A stretch of DNA of 64,000 bases from Rhizobium etli CFN 42 (GTDB taxonomy: Bacteria > Pseudomonadota > Alphaproteobacteria > Rhizobiales > Rhizobiaceae), in NCBI RefSeq assembly GCF_000092045.1, contig NC_007761.1:2111001-2175000 (forward strand), in the 5' to 3' direction. Under the pieces are notes generated by a model. It had not been told where the DNA came from and searched no databases. It saw only the letters and a list, made by a program, of their open reading frames with translations. Made by a program: the position numbers and the translations under genes. This document shows, piece after piece, positions 8,476 to 17,647 of the stretch (positions are counted from its first letter, which is position 1; each line of letters starts with the position of its first letter).

Positions 8476-9471
8476 ATGCAAACGCTGCTGCTTACCAAGG
8501 AAGACGTAGGAAGGCTGATCTGCATGCGCGACGTCATCGCTGCAGTGGAAGAAGCCTACAAGGCCTTCAACAGCGATCAGGTGGTGCAGCCCGATTATAT
8601 CGGGATTCATCTCCCGCCACCTCGTGGGGAAGTGGATTTCAAGCTTGGCTACAACAAAGCCAATGAAGTGATTTCCATGAAGGCATCTTCCGGAGGTTTC
8701 ATCGACAACCCGACGGCGCATGGGGTGCCGAGCGGCATGGGCACGATCCTCCTGTTCGATGCGAGAAGCTGCGCCCTGAACTGCGTCATGGACGGTAGCC
8801 TGATCACCGGCCTCAGGACAGGAGCCGCCGGAGCTGTTTCGGTGAAAGCACTGGCGCGGAAAGATGCCAGGAAAGTCGCTTCGATCGGAACAGGAAACCA
8901 GGCGAGAATGCAGATCCGGGCGATCAACGAGATCATGACCATCGAAGAGATCCGTGCCTGGGACAGCCATCCGGATACGCTTGCCAAGTATAAGGCGGAT
9001 ATCGAGAGCGAGTTCGGCATTTCCGTCGTCACGGCGCATTCCAAACGGGCGGCCGTAGAGCAGGCCGATATCCTGGTTACGACCACCCGCGGGAAAGGAT
9101 CGGTTGTGGAAGCCGATTGGGTGAAGGCCGGCACGCACATCGTTGCCATCGGCACCGATCAGAGGGGTAAACAGGAACTGGACCCTGAGATATTCAGGAA
9201 TGCCAAGGTGGTGGTCGATTCAATGGCGCAGTGCGCCGAAAAGGGTGAGACCTGGCATCCGTTGAACAGGAATATCATCGCCAGAGACGATATTCATGGA
9301 GAGATCGGCGAGATTTTGCTGGGTCGAAAGCCGGGCAGAGAAAATGATGACGAGGTCACCATTTTCGACTCCACGGGAATGGCTATTCAAGACAATCTCA
9401 CAGCGGACAGGATATACCGGAACGCAATAGACAGGGGCGCCGGAACGTTCTTTGAATTCTTTAGATCCTGA
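8476..9471 (+). CDS. Ornithine cyclodeaminase / mu-crystallin family protein (probable imine reductase)
   Basis: 331 aa. The ATG at 8476 is 6 nt after GGGAGG; an in-frame ATG at 8455 lacks a ribosome site. The NAD(P)-binding Rossmann motif SIGTGNQA lies at about residues 140-147, with family motifs GLRTGAAGA before it and [14 protein letters not shown] after it. Family members include ornithine cyclodeaminase, alanine dehydrogenase, and the reductases EutC and BhcD. The gene precedes a threonine-dehydratase-family gene by 135 nt. This pairing is known for EutB/EutC (hydroxyectoine use) and BhcB/BhcD (hydroxyaspartate cycle), where a dehydratase makes an imine that this family reduces. I infer that chemistry here rather than classical cyclodeamination. 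Confidence 0.88.
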   Translation: MQTLLLTKEDVGRLICMRDVIAAVEEAYKAFNSDQVVQPDYIGIHLPPPRGEVDFKLGYNKANEVISMKASSGGFIDNPTAHGVPSGMGTILLFDARSCALNCVMDGSLITGLRTGAAGAVSVKALARKDARKVASIGTGNQARMQIRAINEIMTIEEIRAWDSHPDTLAKYKADIESEFGISVVTAHSKRAAVEQADILVTTTRGKGSVVEADWVKAGTHIVAIGTDQRGKQELDPEIFRNAKVVVDSMAQCAEKGETWHPLNRNIIARDDIHGEIGEILLGRKPGRENDDEVTIFDSTGMAIQDNLTADRIYRNAIDRGAGTFFEFFRS

Positions 9472-9606
9472 CGGAGGCCGTGCGCTCTTCCGATCGGCTT
9501 GTGAGCAAATCCAAGGCTTGGCCTACCAAATCAAAAAACCATCGATCAGCGCTCTGCGCCCATGTTCGCAAGAATGTCGGCCTGGAAGCGGAAGGCGAGG
9601 AGCATC

Positions 9607-10581
9607 ATGCGCGACTACGCGACCATTCAGGACATCCGCGAAGCCCGGGAAAGGCTTAAGCCCCACATCCGGCACACGCCGCTGCTGCGTGCCGAAAAAA
9701 TAGAGAAAGAGGTTGGCTGCCAGCTCTACCTCAAGCCTGAGACGCTGCAGATCACCGGCGCCTTCAAAATCCGCGGCGCGCTCAACAAGGCGCTCTCGCT
9801 TCCGCGACAGGAGCTCGCAAACGGCGTCATCGCCAGTTCGTCGGGCAACCACGCCCAGGGGCTTTCCTACGCAGCTAGGATGCTCGGCGTCAAAGTAATC
9901 CTGGTGCTCCCGGTGACCACGCCGGCAATCAAGATCGCCAACACGCGGGCTCTCGGCGCCGAGGTCATTCTGTTTGATGGTGATACTGCTGCCAGATGGA
10001 AAAAGGTCTATGAAATCGCCGAGCAAAACAACTACGCGACCATTCACGGGTTTGAGGATCCCGTTGTCATGGCAGGGCAGGGCACGATCGGATGTGAGAT
10101 ACTGGATGATTTGGACGATGTGGATACGGTCATCGTGCCCGTCGGTGGCGGAGGGCTTATCTCAGGCATTGCCACTGCCATCAAGGAAACGAAACCCTCG
10201 GTCCGGGTTATAGGCGCAGAGCCCGCTTTGACGCCGAAGTATTTTCACAGCCGGATCAATAGGGAACGCACCTCGTTTCCACTGAAGAATACCATCGCGG
10301 ACGGCTTGAGGATAAGCGTTCCGGGGCAGAACCCGTATCCGATCATCGAAAAATATGTCGACGAGATCGTCCTTGTTGATGACGAACACATTATCGCAGG
10401 CATGCGCAGCCTGGCGAGGGATGCGAAGCTGATCGCCGAACCTGCCGCATCGATAGGGATCGGAGCCTTGCTTGCCGGCTCGATAGTAGTCAGGCCGGAT
10501 GAAAAGGTCTGTGCGGTTTTGACTGGCGGGAACTGGGACTTGTGTGATCTGGCGGAGATATACCGGGCTGCCGAGCAATAG
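9607..10581 (+). CDS. Threonine/serine dehydratase family PLP enzyme (possible hydroxyamino-acid dehydratase)
   Basis: 324 aa from the ATG at 9607, which has a nearby GAGG. Fold-type II PLP enzyme: the Schiff-base Lys54 lies in TGAFKIRGA, the phosphate/substrate loop is SSGNHAQG, and the glycine-rich PLP phosphate loop is [10 protein letters not shown]. There is no C-terminal ACT regulatory domain, so it is a catabolic-type or specialised dehydratase. EutB and BhcB are relatives that act with an ornithine-cyclodeaminase-family reductase, and the upstream gene is such a protein. No further eut or bhc genes are adjacent, so the substrate remains open. Confidence 0.88.
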   Translation: MRDYATIQDIREARERLKPHIRHTPLLRAEKIEKEVGCQLYLKPETLQITGAFKIRGALNKALSLPRQELANGVIASSSGNHAQGLSYAARMLGVKVILVLPVTTPAIKIANTRALGAEVILFDGDTAARWKKVYEIAEQNNYATIHGFEDPVVMAGQGTIGCEILDDLDDVDTVIVPVGGGGLISGIATAIKETKPSVRVIGAEPALTPKYFHSRINRERTSFPLKNTIADGLRISVPGQNPYPIIEKYVDEIVLVDDEHIIAGMRSLARDAKLIAEPAASIGIGALLAGSIVVRPDEKVCAVLTGGNWDLCDLAEIYRAAEQ

Positions 10582-10706
10582 GACGCAGATTGCCGCGGGA
10601 GAACGACATCGCCCCGGCCGAGGCCCCACTGCAGCCTCAGTGGGAAGCTCGACAGCAGAGCCATTGTCGTTATCAAAAGCTGGGGCGTCAGCCCCGGCAT
10701 TCCCGT

Positions 10707-12497
10707 TTAGGCCACCAGACCCTTGGTCAGTTCCAGCGCCTGCCGCTCGAACAGCCGCCGATAGATGCCGCCATTGAGCCGGATCAGCGCCTGGTGGTCA
10801 CCCTCTTCGACGATCTTGCCCTTGTCGAACACCAGCAGCCGGTCGAGCGCCCGCACCGTGGACAGCCGATGGGCGATGACCAGCGTCGTGCGGCCGTCCA
10901 TCAACCGTTCCATGGCTTGCTGGATCTGCACTTCGCTTTCGCTATCGAGGCTCGACGTCGCCTCGTCGAGGATCAGGATCGGGGCATCAGCCAGGAAGGC
11001 GCGGGCGATGGCGACACGCTGCCGCTCGCCGCCCGACAACTTGACGCCGCGTTCGCCGACCATCGTCTCATAGCCCTTCGGAAGGTCCATGATGAAGCCG
11101 TGCGCATTGGCCTGTTTTGCCGCCTGCTCGATCTCGCGCCGCGAGGCGTTCGGCCTGGAATAGGCGATATTTTCTGCAAGCGTCCGGTGGAACAGGATCG
11201 GCTCCTGTTGCACGATGGCGAGTTGGCCGCGCAGGCTTGATTGTCTAACCTCGGCGATATCCTGCCCGTCTATGCGGATGACGCCCGAGTTCACGTCATA
11301 GAGGCGCTGGATGAGCTTGACGAAAGTAGTCTTGCCCGAGCCTGAATGTCCAACCAGCCCCACACGCTCGCCCGGCCTGATGGTAACCGAAAAGTCCTCG
11401 TAAAGCGGGTCGGGATGAGCGCCATATTGGAAGGTGACGCGATCGAAGACGATTTCGCCCGCGCCGATCGAAATCGGCTTGGCGTGCGGCTTGTCCTCGA
11501 TGCCGAGCGGCATCCTGTCGAGCAGCACCAGCTCCTCCATGTCGTTGACGGCACGCTGGAGATTGCGGATGTCCTGGCCGACATTACGCAGATAGCCTTG
11601 CAGAACGAAGAACATGGCGAGCACGAATGTGATGTCGCCGGGGCTCGCCAGCCCCTGCCGCCACATGATCAGGCCCGTTCCCAGAATGCCGGCCTGCATG
11701 GATACCATCATAAAACCCTGGATCGTGCCGCTCAAAGTTCCGCGCTTCCATGTCCGACGCGTGCGGCTGTCCCATTTTGCCAGCACACGGCGCAAGCGGG
11801 CCTCTTCGCGGTTTTCCGCGCCGAAGGCCTTGACCACCGAATTGCAGCTGATCGCATCCGCCAGCGCACCGCCGAGCCTGGTGTCCCAGGCATTTGCAAG
11901 CCTTGCCGCCGGCGACACGAAGCCCATGGAAAGCGCCACGGTGACAACGATATAGATCAGCGACCCCGCAGCCACGATCAGGCCCATGACCGGCCAGTAG
12001 CTGCCGAGCACGATACTGGCGCCGACCAGCATGACGATGGAAGGCAGCAGGGCGACAAGCAGCAGATCATTGAGCGAGTCGAGCGCCCACATGCCGCGGG
12101 TGATCTTGCGCACCGTCGAACCGGCGAAGCTGTTGGCGTGCCAGTCGGTCGAGAACCGCTGCACCTTGTAGAAACCGTTATTGACCACATCCGCCATGAT
12201 GCGCAGCGTCAGCCGGATGATGCCGTTGAAGATGAACCAGCGCAGTGCCACGCTGATAAAGCCGAGAACGACGACGACAACAAAGGCGCTGAGCGCGCCG
12301 TCAGCCGCATTGCCGCCGGCAATGGCATCGACGATCCGGCCGGAAAACACCGGCACCATGACTTCGGCCAGCGTGCTCGAGATTACCAGCACGATGATGA
12401 TGCCAACCAATGCCGGACGGTGGCTCCAATGATGAAAAACAAAGCCGAGCACGTGACGATAGGCATCGGCGCGGAAATCGAGCTTCTTGCGAGTCAT
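10707..12497 (-). CDS. ABC exporter half-transporter (membrane domain fused to ATPase)
   Basis: 596 aa. The N-terminal half (about residues 1-330) has six hydrophobic segments of the type I exporter fold. The C-terminal ATPase has Walker A GHSGSGKT (about 380-388), a Q loop, the signature LSGGERQ, Walker B ILILDEATSSLD and the H loop IAHRLST. Such half-transporters dimerise and export lipids, drugs or peptides. The substrate cannot be read from sequence. The gene stands alone and is convergent with the dehydratase gene; two GC-rich hairpins without T runs lie at about 10625-10700 between them. Confidence 0.9.
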   Translation of the reverse strand: MTRKKLDFRADAYRHVLGFVFHHWSHRPALVGIIIVLVISSTLAEVMVPVFSGRIVDAIAGGNAADGALSAFVVVVVLGFISVALRWFIFNGIIRLTLRIMADVVNNGFYKVQRFSTDWHANSFAGSTVRKITRGMWALDSLNDLLLVALLPSIVMLVGASIVLGSYWPVMGLIVAAGSLIYIVVTVALSMGFVSPAARLANAWDTRLGGALADAISCNSVVKAFGAENREEARLRRVLAKWDSRTRRTWKRGTLSGTIQGFMMVSMQAGILGTGLIMWRQGLASPGDITFVLAMFFVLQGYLRNVGQDIRNLQRAVNDMEELVLLDRMPLGIEDKPHAKPISIGAGEIVFDRVTFQYGAHPDPLYEDFSVTIRPGERVGLVGHSGSGKTTFVKLIQRLYDVNSGVIRIDGQDIAEVRQSSLRGQLAIVQQEPILFHRTLAENIAYSRPNASRREIEQAAKQANAHGFIMDLPKGYETMVGERGVKLSGGERQRVAIARAFLADAPILILDEATSSLDSESEVQIQQAMERLMDGRTTLVIAHRLSTVRALDRLLVFDKGKIVEEGDHQALIRLNGGIYRRLFERQALELTKGLVA

Positions 12498-13100
12498 TTT
12501 ATACAGTCCGGCCCGTATCGGAAACCGGTCCTCAAAATCGAGAGTTCAAAGGCACAGCCCGCGCGGAAGACGAAGTAATGGCGTCAGATCAATCGGGCTA
12601 TGAAGGAAGAGAAAACCGCATGTCGCGCGCGCTTAAGGCGGGGCGCGAATGGATATGACCTAGCGTCGGGTCATTCCGCACGGGAAGGCTTCGATGATTG
12701 CTGATGTCAACAACGCCTCCCTTGTGTTCGATCTGAAGCGGTAGCGTTTTGTAGCGAAGCTATTGGCCATTGCCAAGAGGGAATTTACAACCCTACGGAA
12801 AGTGATGCGAAAACGACACAATTTAAGGACTGGGAAAGCTCGTGCATGCCGAGGGTCGCGGGCCGGATCATGTCGAGGCGCAATGCCCGATCCTCAAGAT
12901 ATCGCCCACTCCATGAGTGCGTTCTGGGCATGCAGCAGGAATGCCTTTGCGGGACGGCTTTGACAGGCGCGGTGCGACATCGCGTCGGAGGATCCACGGT
13001 GTTTCCAATGTTTCTCTTGGCTATGCAGACGATCGACCGCACTGCAACGGTTATCCCGGTTCCTGACGCGCCAAACCTCCCATTGGCATAAACGGACATT
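12498..13100. other. Long intergenic stretch, no convincing gene
   Basis: About 600 nt between the exporter start and the stop of the small lipoprotein gene. Frames at 12763-12963 (+), 12846-13091 (+) and 12785-13357 (-) are open but lack ribosome sites, and the long minus frame runs across the lipoprotein gene in another register. The exporter promoter should lie near 12500-12600. I see nothing else recognisable. Confidence 0.4.
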
Positions 13101-13283
13101 TCAATAGCTGCACGAGCGAGCATTGCCGGGTCTGAATCCGCCCGCACAGGCCGGGTTCCTCGAAGTATCCAGCTGATATTGATAATCTTCCCGGTCCTGC
13201 CTTGCGAGCGAGGTGCAGGACGCCGTGAGCGTGGACAAGCCGATGATCGCGCTGGTCGCGAACAAGGCGGGGAATCGGGCCAT
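13101..13283 (-). CDS. Small exported lipoprotein-like protein, 60 aa
   Basis: The ATG at 13283 follows an AGGAG site 8 nt away, and the frame upstream of it looks non-coding. The N-terminus is a signal peptide (MARF, hydrophobic core) ending in a lipobox-like LTASC, slightly non-canonical because Thr sits at -3. The mature part is short and polar, with two further Cys residues (PACAGG, SCSY) that could form a disulfide. Likely anchored in an envelope membrane. No family recognised. Confidence 0.65.
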   Translation of the reverse strand: MARFPALFATSAIIGLSTLTASCTSLARQDREDYQYQLDTSRNPACAGGFRPGNARSCSY

Positions 13284-13569
13284 CTGAGCTTCTCCTGAGG
13301 TTGGTCTCGGCAATCTATCATGCCGGCACAAAGAGATGCGAGGACCTGAGAGGGCAATCACGCTCATCTGATAGGAACTGGCTTCGATGATCCGAGGGCC
13401 GCTCTTCGCTCCGTGGGAAAATTCGGGGATAATTTGGTCGAACTATTCTGCGATTATGGAAGTAAGTCCGCAGTGTTGGCAAGCGAATGATTCCCGATTT
13501 TGTCTTGAATAAATCGCTGATTTTCAGTAGTATTATCCCATAAAAAAGTAATATAAATGGGAGGTTACT

Positions 13570-13851
13570 ATGTCGGAAGCTCGGTTCGAGCCGGTTTTTC
13601 TTCATCGTCAGCATTTCGTTGCCGAGATCACATGTCTCGACGAAATCATCGATTTTCTGGATGATTGGCCGCAGGACAAACGAGGCCTGGCATATGACAC
13701 GCTGCTGAAGGCGTGCAGGGATACCGCCAAGGGGCATTTTCCGCTCAGCGCCGCGCGCGAGAATTTCCGCCGTTTTCTGAAGATGTCGGGCATGCTCGAC
13801 AACGGCCCCAAATTCGAGAGGATGGGCGATCGAAACGTCGGCAATGCTTGA
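13570..13851 (+). CDS. DUF982 domain protein, 93 aa
   Basis: The ATG follows GGGAGG with good spacing. The protein shows the DUF982 pattern: an Ile/Leu-rich first strand, EIIDFLDDWP, a central Ala-Cys helix (LLKACRDTAKG) and AARENFRRFLKMSGML. DUF982 proteins are small, abundant in rhizobia and of unknown function. The AT-rich upstream region (about 13440-13560) suits a promoter. A second member lies at 15258-15515. Confidence 0.85.
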   Translation: MSEARFEPVFLHRQHFVAEITCLDEIIDFLDDWPQDKRGLAYDTLLKACRDTAKGHFPLSAARENFRRFLKMSGMLDNGPKFERMGDRNVGNA

Positions 13852-14018
13852 AGAGCCAGCTCTGTTCTTGACGATCTGAGCCGGCGTGCCGCCACGTCAA
13901 AGCGGCGCGTCCGGTCGCGAATCTGCGGTCATAGCCGACCGCGGCAGGCCGCGGACAGCGGCAACAGCTCTCCGTTGATTTCACCGGATCTATGCGCGTC
14001 GCCCGATCGCGACACGCT

Positions 14019-14846
14019 TTAGCCAAGGCTGGCACCCGCCCAATCGCAGCGGAAGACCAGCATGGGCTTCGAAAATCCCTTGATGCGCCGGCGCGTCGCG
14101 TCGACGAAGAGGTCGCCGGCGCCAAATTCCCGGAATATATTCTCCGACACGAGGATCTGGTCACTGGCTGCGGCCGCGCAGAGGCGTGCTGCGAGTTGCA
14201 CGGTGGAGCCGAAGAGGTCGTTGCTGTCCTCGACCGGCTCGCCGCAATCGAGTCCAATGCGAACATGGATCGGCTCGGCCTTGCTGCCGTTGTAATGTTG
14301 GAATTCCTGCTGGATAGCCATGGCGCATTCGACGGCTGCGGTCGTCGCCGCGAAGGCCGCCATGATGCCGTCGCCGGTGTGCTTCACCTCGCGGCCGGAA
14401 TTTTTGCCGAGGCACCGGCGCACGATCGCGTCGTGAGCCCTGACCAGCTCCGTCCCCATGCGGTCGCCGAGGCGCGCCGTCATCTCGGTCGAGCCGACAA
14501 TATCGGTAAAGAGGATCGCCCGGTGGCCGGCATCCATCTGCGGCGTGGATTGGCCGGGGGCCGGATCGGGGTCATTGATGCGACCGAGAAAAGCCTCGAC
14601 GGCCGACAGTGCCACCTCGACGACCTCATTGGCGACAAAACCGTGCGCCTCGCGATGCACGCAGTGGACGGTTTCGACATCGGGCGCATCCACCAGGCAG
14701 AAGGCCGTCCCGCGCCGCTCGTCGAACCAGTAGGTCAGAAACTTGACGCCGTATCGATCCTGAATGTCGATATCCATGCGATGCGCCTGCGCAACCTCGG
14801 CGGCTGACGTTCCTTCGAGAAAGTGCCGGTCCATGAAGATGGGCAT
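14019..14846 (-). CDS. DUF4242 (small metal-binding-type) domain fused to class III adenylate cyclase
   Basis: 275 aa; the ATG has GGGAGG 7 nt upstream. Residues 1-80 are a DUF4242 domain (MPIFMDRHFLEG, YGVKFLTYWFDE, FCLVDAPD), related to small nickel-binding-type proteins. Residues about 108-275 form a class III cyclase domain. Metal-binding Asp115 lies in ILFTDIVGS and Asp159 in HTGDGI; Lys155 and Asp210 (NDLFG) fit ATP specificity; Arg221 is present. The usual transition-state Asn is replaced by Gln217 (STVQLAAR), so activity may be reduced or altered. A metal- or redox-sensing role for the N-terminal domain is inferred. No operon partners. Confidence 0.9.
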   Translation of the reverse strand: MPIFMDRHFLEGTSAAEVAQAHRMDIDIQDRYGVKFLTYWFDERRGTAFCLVDAPDVETVHCVHREAHGFVANEVVEVALSAVEAFLGRINDPDPAPGQSTPQMDAGHRAILFTDIVGSTEMTARLGDRMGTELVRAHDAIVRRCLGKNSGREVKHTGDGIMAAFAATTAAVECAMAIQQEFQHYNGSKAEPIHVRIGLDCGEPVEDSNDLFGSTVQLAARLCAAAASDQILVSENIFREFGAGDLFVDATRRRIKGFSKPMLVFRCDWAGASLG

Positions 14847-15257
14847 CGCGCGTCCTCCCAGATCCGCCGCGTGCAGGAGGTGGCATTGTACGATCTGGAA
14901 GCATTCCCGTCCACCTTAGGGACAATCAAAGGCTGATTGTCGCAAGGCGTTGCTTCCGGAAACGCAACGCGTTGCTGCACATTCGAGAGAATACGCATGA
15001 ATACTGCGGTTTTAATGAGTAGGCGTGGTGGTTCTGTCTGATATTTACCATAATCGGTCGTTTAATGCTGATAGCCAGATTTCCGGAACCCTCTCGAGAA
15101 GCTTCAGACGTTTCCCGCTTCAAGCGTCGCCTGCCGGATCCCGCCGGAGAGACATGTCTGTCACGGCCATGGTGCCACGGATCGAAGGCCGCTGCCAACG
15201 GCATGCTAATTGCATATTATCGGTTAGCTCGCCGAAATTAGGAAAAGCTGTAGCAAA
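14847..15257. other. Intergenic stretch, no gene seen
   Basis: About 410 nt between the divergent DUF4242-cyclase and second DUF982 genes. Short frames at 15025-15261 and 14926-15204 have no ribosome site or family features. AT-rich patches near 15000-15070 and 15210-15240 may hold promoters. Confidence 0.4.
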
Positions 15258-15515
15258 GTGAGACAGACGGCAAATTTTCGACCGGTCGGCCTGGCCTCTA
15301 TGGGGCTCGGGCACTATGCCGTTATTAATTCTGTGTGGGATGCCGCGCGCACGCTGCTCCGTGACTGGCCGGTGGATGACGGCGAAGAATATTTCGAAGC
15401 GGTCAAAGCCTGCCTGGATGCGATTACCGGCGATCTCCCGCCGGATCATGTGCGCGCCGTCTTCATCAGGGCTGCGCAGGAGGCGGGCATCGCCGTCATA
15501 GAAGCCGCCGACTGA
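15258..15515 (+). CDS. DUF982 domain protein, 85 aa
   Basis: Starts with GTG at 15258 or, less fully, with ATG at 15300 (71 aa); no strong ribosome site decides between them. The core matches DUF982: INSVWDAARTLLRDWP, AVKACLDAITGDLP and VRAVFIRAAQEAGI. Function unknown. It shares the family fold with the protein at 13570-13851 but is clearly divergent from it. Confidence 0.8.
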   Translation: MRQTANFRPVGLASMGLGHYAVINSVWDAARTLLRDWPVDDGEEYFEAVKACLDAITGDLPPDHVRAVFIRAAQEAGIAVIEAAD

Positions 15516-15629
15516 CCAGCGGCGCGCATCTGTTCCGGTTTTCTCGCCGTTCCACGCAGCTCGTCCCGACGCTTGACTTCTCCAGTCAAAAGTCTAAATT
15601 GGAACAAAACAGGAACATTGGAGATGGTC

Positions 15630-15800
15630 ATGACACATACGGAACAGGTGATCGCCAACGCCCTTGCCCTCGTCGAAGCTTCTCGCGCCGCCCGCGAGCG
15701 GGATCAGCAGCGCCGCGCCGCCTGGCAGAAAAAGGTCGAACTCAGCCGACCGCTGCCGCCTCTGCCGCGGCCGGTCCAATTGCCGCTGGCGTTGAACTGA
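15630..15800 (+). CDS. Small hypothetical protein, 56 aa
   Basis: The ATG at 15630 follows TTGGAG about 6 nt upstream; another in-frame ATG at 15624 overlaps that site. The product is one long charged helix (about residues 5-38, rich in Ala, Arg, Glu and Gln) and a Pro-rich C-terminus (PLPPLPRPVQLPL). Its TGA stop overlaps the ATG of the next gene (TGATG at 15798-15802), which argues for translation of both. No family recognised. Confidence 0.65.
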   Translation: MTHTEQVIANALALVEASRAARERDQQRRAAWQKKVELSRPLPPLPRPVQLPLALN

Positions 15801-16051
15801 TGCAGTCGGCAAAGACATCCAAACCCGATGAGCTGCGGCCAGATCCGGCTTGCTCCAATCCGGCTTGGCCTGATCCCGCCTGGGAGGTGGAAGCCGTGCT
15901 CGCCTGGCATGACGACGATGCCAAGGCGGCGATCCGCGCATTGCTCGACGACTGCCGACATCTGCGCCGGCAACTGGCGCTGGCGGAAAGCGTGATGAGC
16001 CGCGGAATGGCCCGCGGCTGGACGCCGCGATACGAACGCGACGCACTCTGA
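15800..16051 (+). CDS. Small hypothetical protein, 83 aa
   Basis: Starts at the ATG overlapping the stop of the 56-aa gene (TGATG), so it is probably translationally coupled. The N-terminal third is Pro/Asp-rich (DELRPDPACSNPAWPDPAW). The rest is helical (EVEAVLAWHDDDAKAAIRAL, then LRRQLALAE) and ends in a basic tail. No known domain, signal peptide or membrane segment. It ends 38 nt before the stop of the convergent monooxygenase gene. Confidence 0.65.
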   Translation: MQSAKTSKPDELRPDPACSNPAWPDPAWEVEAVLAWHDDDAKAAIRALLDDCRHLRRQLALAESVMSRGMARGWTPRYERDAL

Positions 16052-16088
16052 GACAGGCCCGCGGCGTCGTCTGTTGCGATCGGCGCGG

Positions 16089-17603
16089 TTATGACCATTG
16101 GTCCGCAACCAGGCCAAGGCCGACGGTCGCGAGATAGGTCTCCAGTGTTGAGGCCTCGGCGGAGGCGACGATGGCGCCGATGTAGCCGTCCGGACGCAGG
16201 AGCACCCACTCGCCGGGCGCCAGCGCATAGGCGTCGCGGAAATGCCCGTCTTCGTCAACGAGATCGCCGCGCCGGCCGATCCTGTGGATCTGCAGTCCTG
16301 GGCGTGGCGGCACGGCTGCTTGCTCCGCCTCATAACCGAGCAGCGTCCAGTGCGGACCCTTGATGAGGTCGAACAGACGCGTCGGTTGGCCGGCTGCGCC
16401 GGTGAGCGGCGCGTCCGGCGCGCGGTCGCCGGCAAGCACGCTGCCGCGGCGTTCCGGCTTTTCCAGCGCAAGCGAGGATTGGGGATAGCCGATATCGAGT
16501 TGATGGACCTCGCGGCCGCGCCTGATATCGCCGCGCGTCAGAGCGTCGAGCAGTCTGGTCGCCAGACCGAGCATCGCCGCAGCGATCGGGCGACGCTCTT
16601 CCTCATAACTGTCGAGCAGCGCATCACAGGCCCCGGCGGCGACCGCCGCCAGTTTCCATCCAAGATTATAGGCATCCTGGACGCTGGTATTGAGGCCCTG
16701 GCCGCCGGTCGGCGGATGCGTATGGGCGGCATCGCCGACGAGAAAGACGCGGCCGAGCCGGTAGCGGTCGGCAAGCCGGGCATTCATGTTGAAGGCCGAA
16801 GCCCAGGAAACCGCGTGTACCTGAATATCGTTGCGGCCGGTGCGCTCGCTCACCAGCGCCGTCAATCCCGCCGCCGACAGGTCGATCTCACCCTCGAGAG
16901 GGATCGGCCCCTGGATCTGGAACAGATCGGTTCCCGCCAGTGGGCAAAGTGCCAGCTGGCGCTGCATGTCGCCTTCGCCGAAGCGATGCCAGGCGTCGCG
17001 ATCCAACCCGGTCAGGAGGACATCGGCGACGACGGCGCGCACGCCGAGCGTCTTGCCGGGAAAGCCGATATCCAGCACTTGGCGTACGAAGCTTCGGCCG
17101 CCATCGGCGCCCACCAGCCATCGCGCACGGATGGTCTCTTCGCCGGATCGGCCCTTGAGCCGCGCCGACACGCCCGTCTCGTCCTGCTCGAAGCCGGTGA
17201 GCTCGCATCCGAATTCCGGCCAGTGCCCGAGCTCGACGAGGCGCTCGCGCATCACCCCCTCGGTCCGGAACTGCGGCACCATCAGCGGAAGGTGATAGGG
17301 TTCGGCAGGCGTCGGCTCCTGATGCAGCATGGCGTCGGATTCAACGAAGCTTCCATCGTCGCGATATTCCCGCTGCGGGGGATATGCGCCGCCGCGCGCG
17401 ACGATCCGGTCGAGGATGCCGAGATCCTCGAAGACTTCCTGCGTACGCGGCTGAATGCCCTTGCCGCGCGAACCGCGGAACGGGTCGTCCATTTTCTCGA
17501 TCAGACGGAAAGATACGCCACGACGGGCCAGCTCGATCGCCAGTGTCAGCCCGGCCGCGCCGGCCCCCGATATCAGCACGTCGGTTGTCGAATTCTGTGT
17601 CAT
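16089..17603 (-). CDS. FAD-dependent monooxygenase (aromatic hydroxylase family), MarR-linked
   Basis: 504 aa from the ATG at 17603, which has GGAG 7 nt upstream; the frame is open to 17678 but that part overlaps the MarR promoter. The FAD motif is SGAGAAGLTLAIELARRG near the N-terminus; ADGGRSFVR lies near residue 175; GDAAHTHPPTGGQGLNTS lies near 285-302. A thioredoxin-like C-terminal domain follows. These enzymes hydroxylate aromatic compounds with NAD(P)H and O2. The divergent MarR gene and shared palindrome suggest induction by an aromatic ligand, in the manner of other MarR-monooxygenase pairs. Confidence 0.92.
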   Translation of the reverse strand: MTQNSTTDVLISGAGAAGLTLAIELARRGVSFRLIEKMDDPFRGSRGKGIQPRTQEVFEDLGILDRIVARGGAYPPQREYRDDGSFVESDAMLHQEPTPAEPYHLPLMVPQFRTEGVMRERLVELGHWPEFGCELTGFEQDETGVSARLKGRSGEETIRARWLVGADGGRSFVRQVLDIGFPGKTLGVRAVVADVLLTGLDRDAWHRFGEGDMQRQLALCPLAGTDLFQIQGPIPLEGEIDLSAAGLTALVSERTGRNDIQVHAVSWASAFNMNARLADRYRLGRVFLVGDAAHTHPPTGGQGLNTSVQDAYNLGWKLAAVAAGACDALLDSYEEERRPIAAAMLGLATRLLDALTRGDIRRGREVHQLDIGYPQSSLALEKPERRGSVLAGDRAPDAPLTGAAGQPTRLFDLIKGPHWTLLGYEAEQAAVPPRPGLQIHRIGRRGDLVDEDGHFRDAYALAPGEWVLLRPDGYIGAIVASAEASTLETYLATVGLGLVADQWS

Positions 17604-17615
17604 CGCGATCTCCAT

Positions 17616-17632
17616 ATGTGTATTATGCACAT
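17616..17632. promoter_or_regulatory. Probable MarR operator between divergent genes
   Basis: An imperfect palindrome, ATGTG-TATTATG-CACAT, lies between the monooxygenase and marR starts, 12 and 15 nt from the two ATGs. Length (17 bp) and position fit a MarR-family dimer site controlling both genes. A second related motif, ACACATATGT, lies just inside marR at about 17674-17683. Confidence 0.6.
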
Positions 17633-17647
17633 AATAGGAGAATCGAT

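Noticed and set aside
9607-10581. Full ectoine (eut/doe) or hydroxyaspartate (bhc) cluster
   Set aside because: Only the dehydratase and reductase are present; no aminotransferase, aldolase, hydrolase or transporter of those clusters lies nearby.
12763-13091. Short plus-strand frames in the 600-nt gap
   Set aside because: No initiation signals, odd composition and overlap among themselves.
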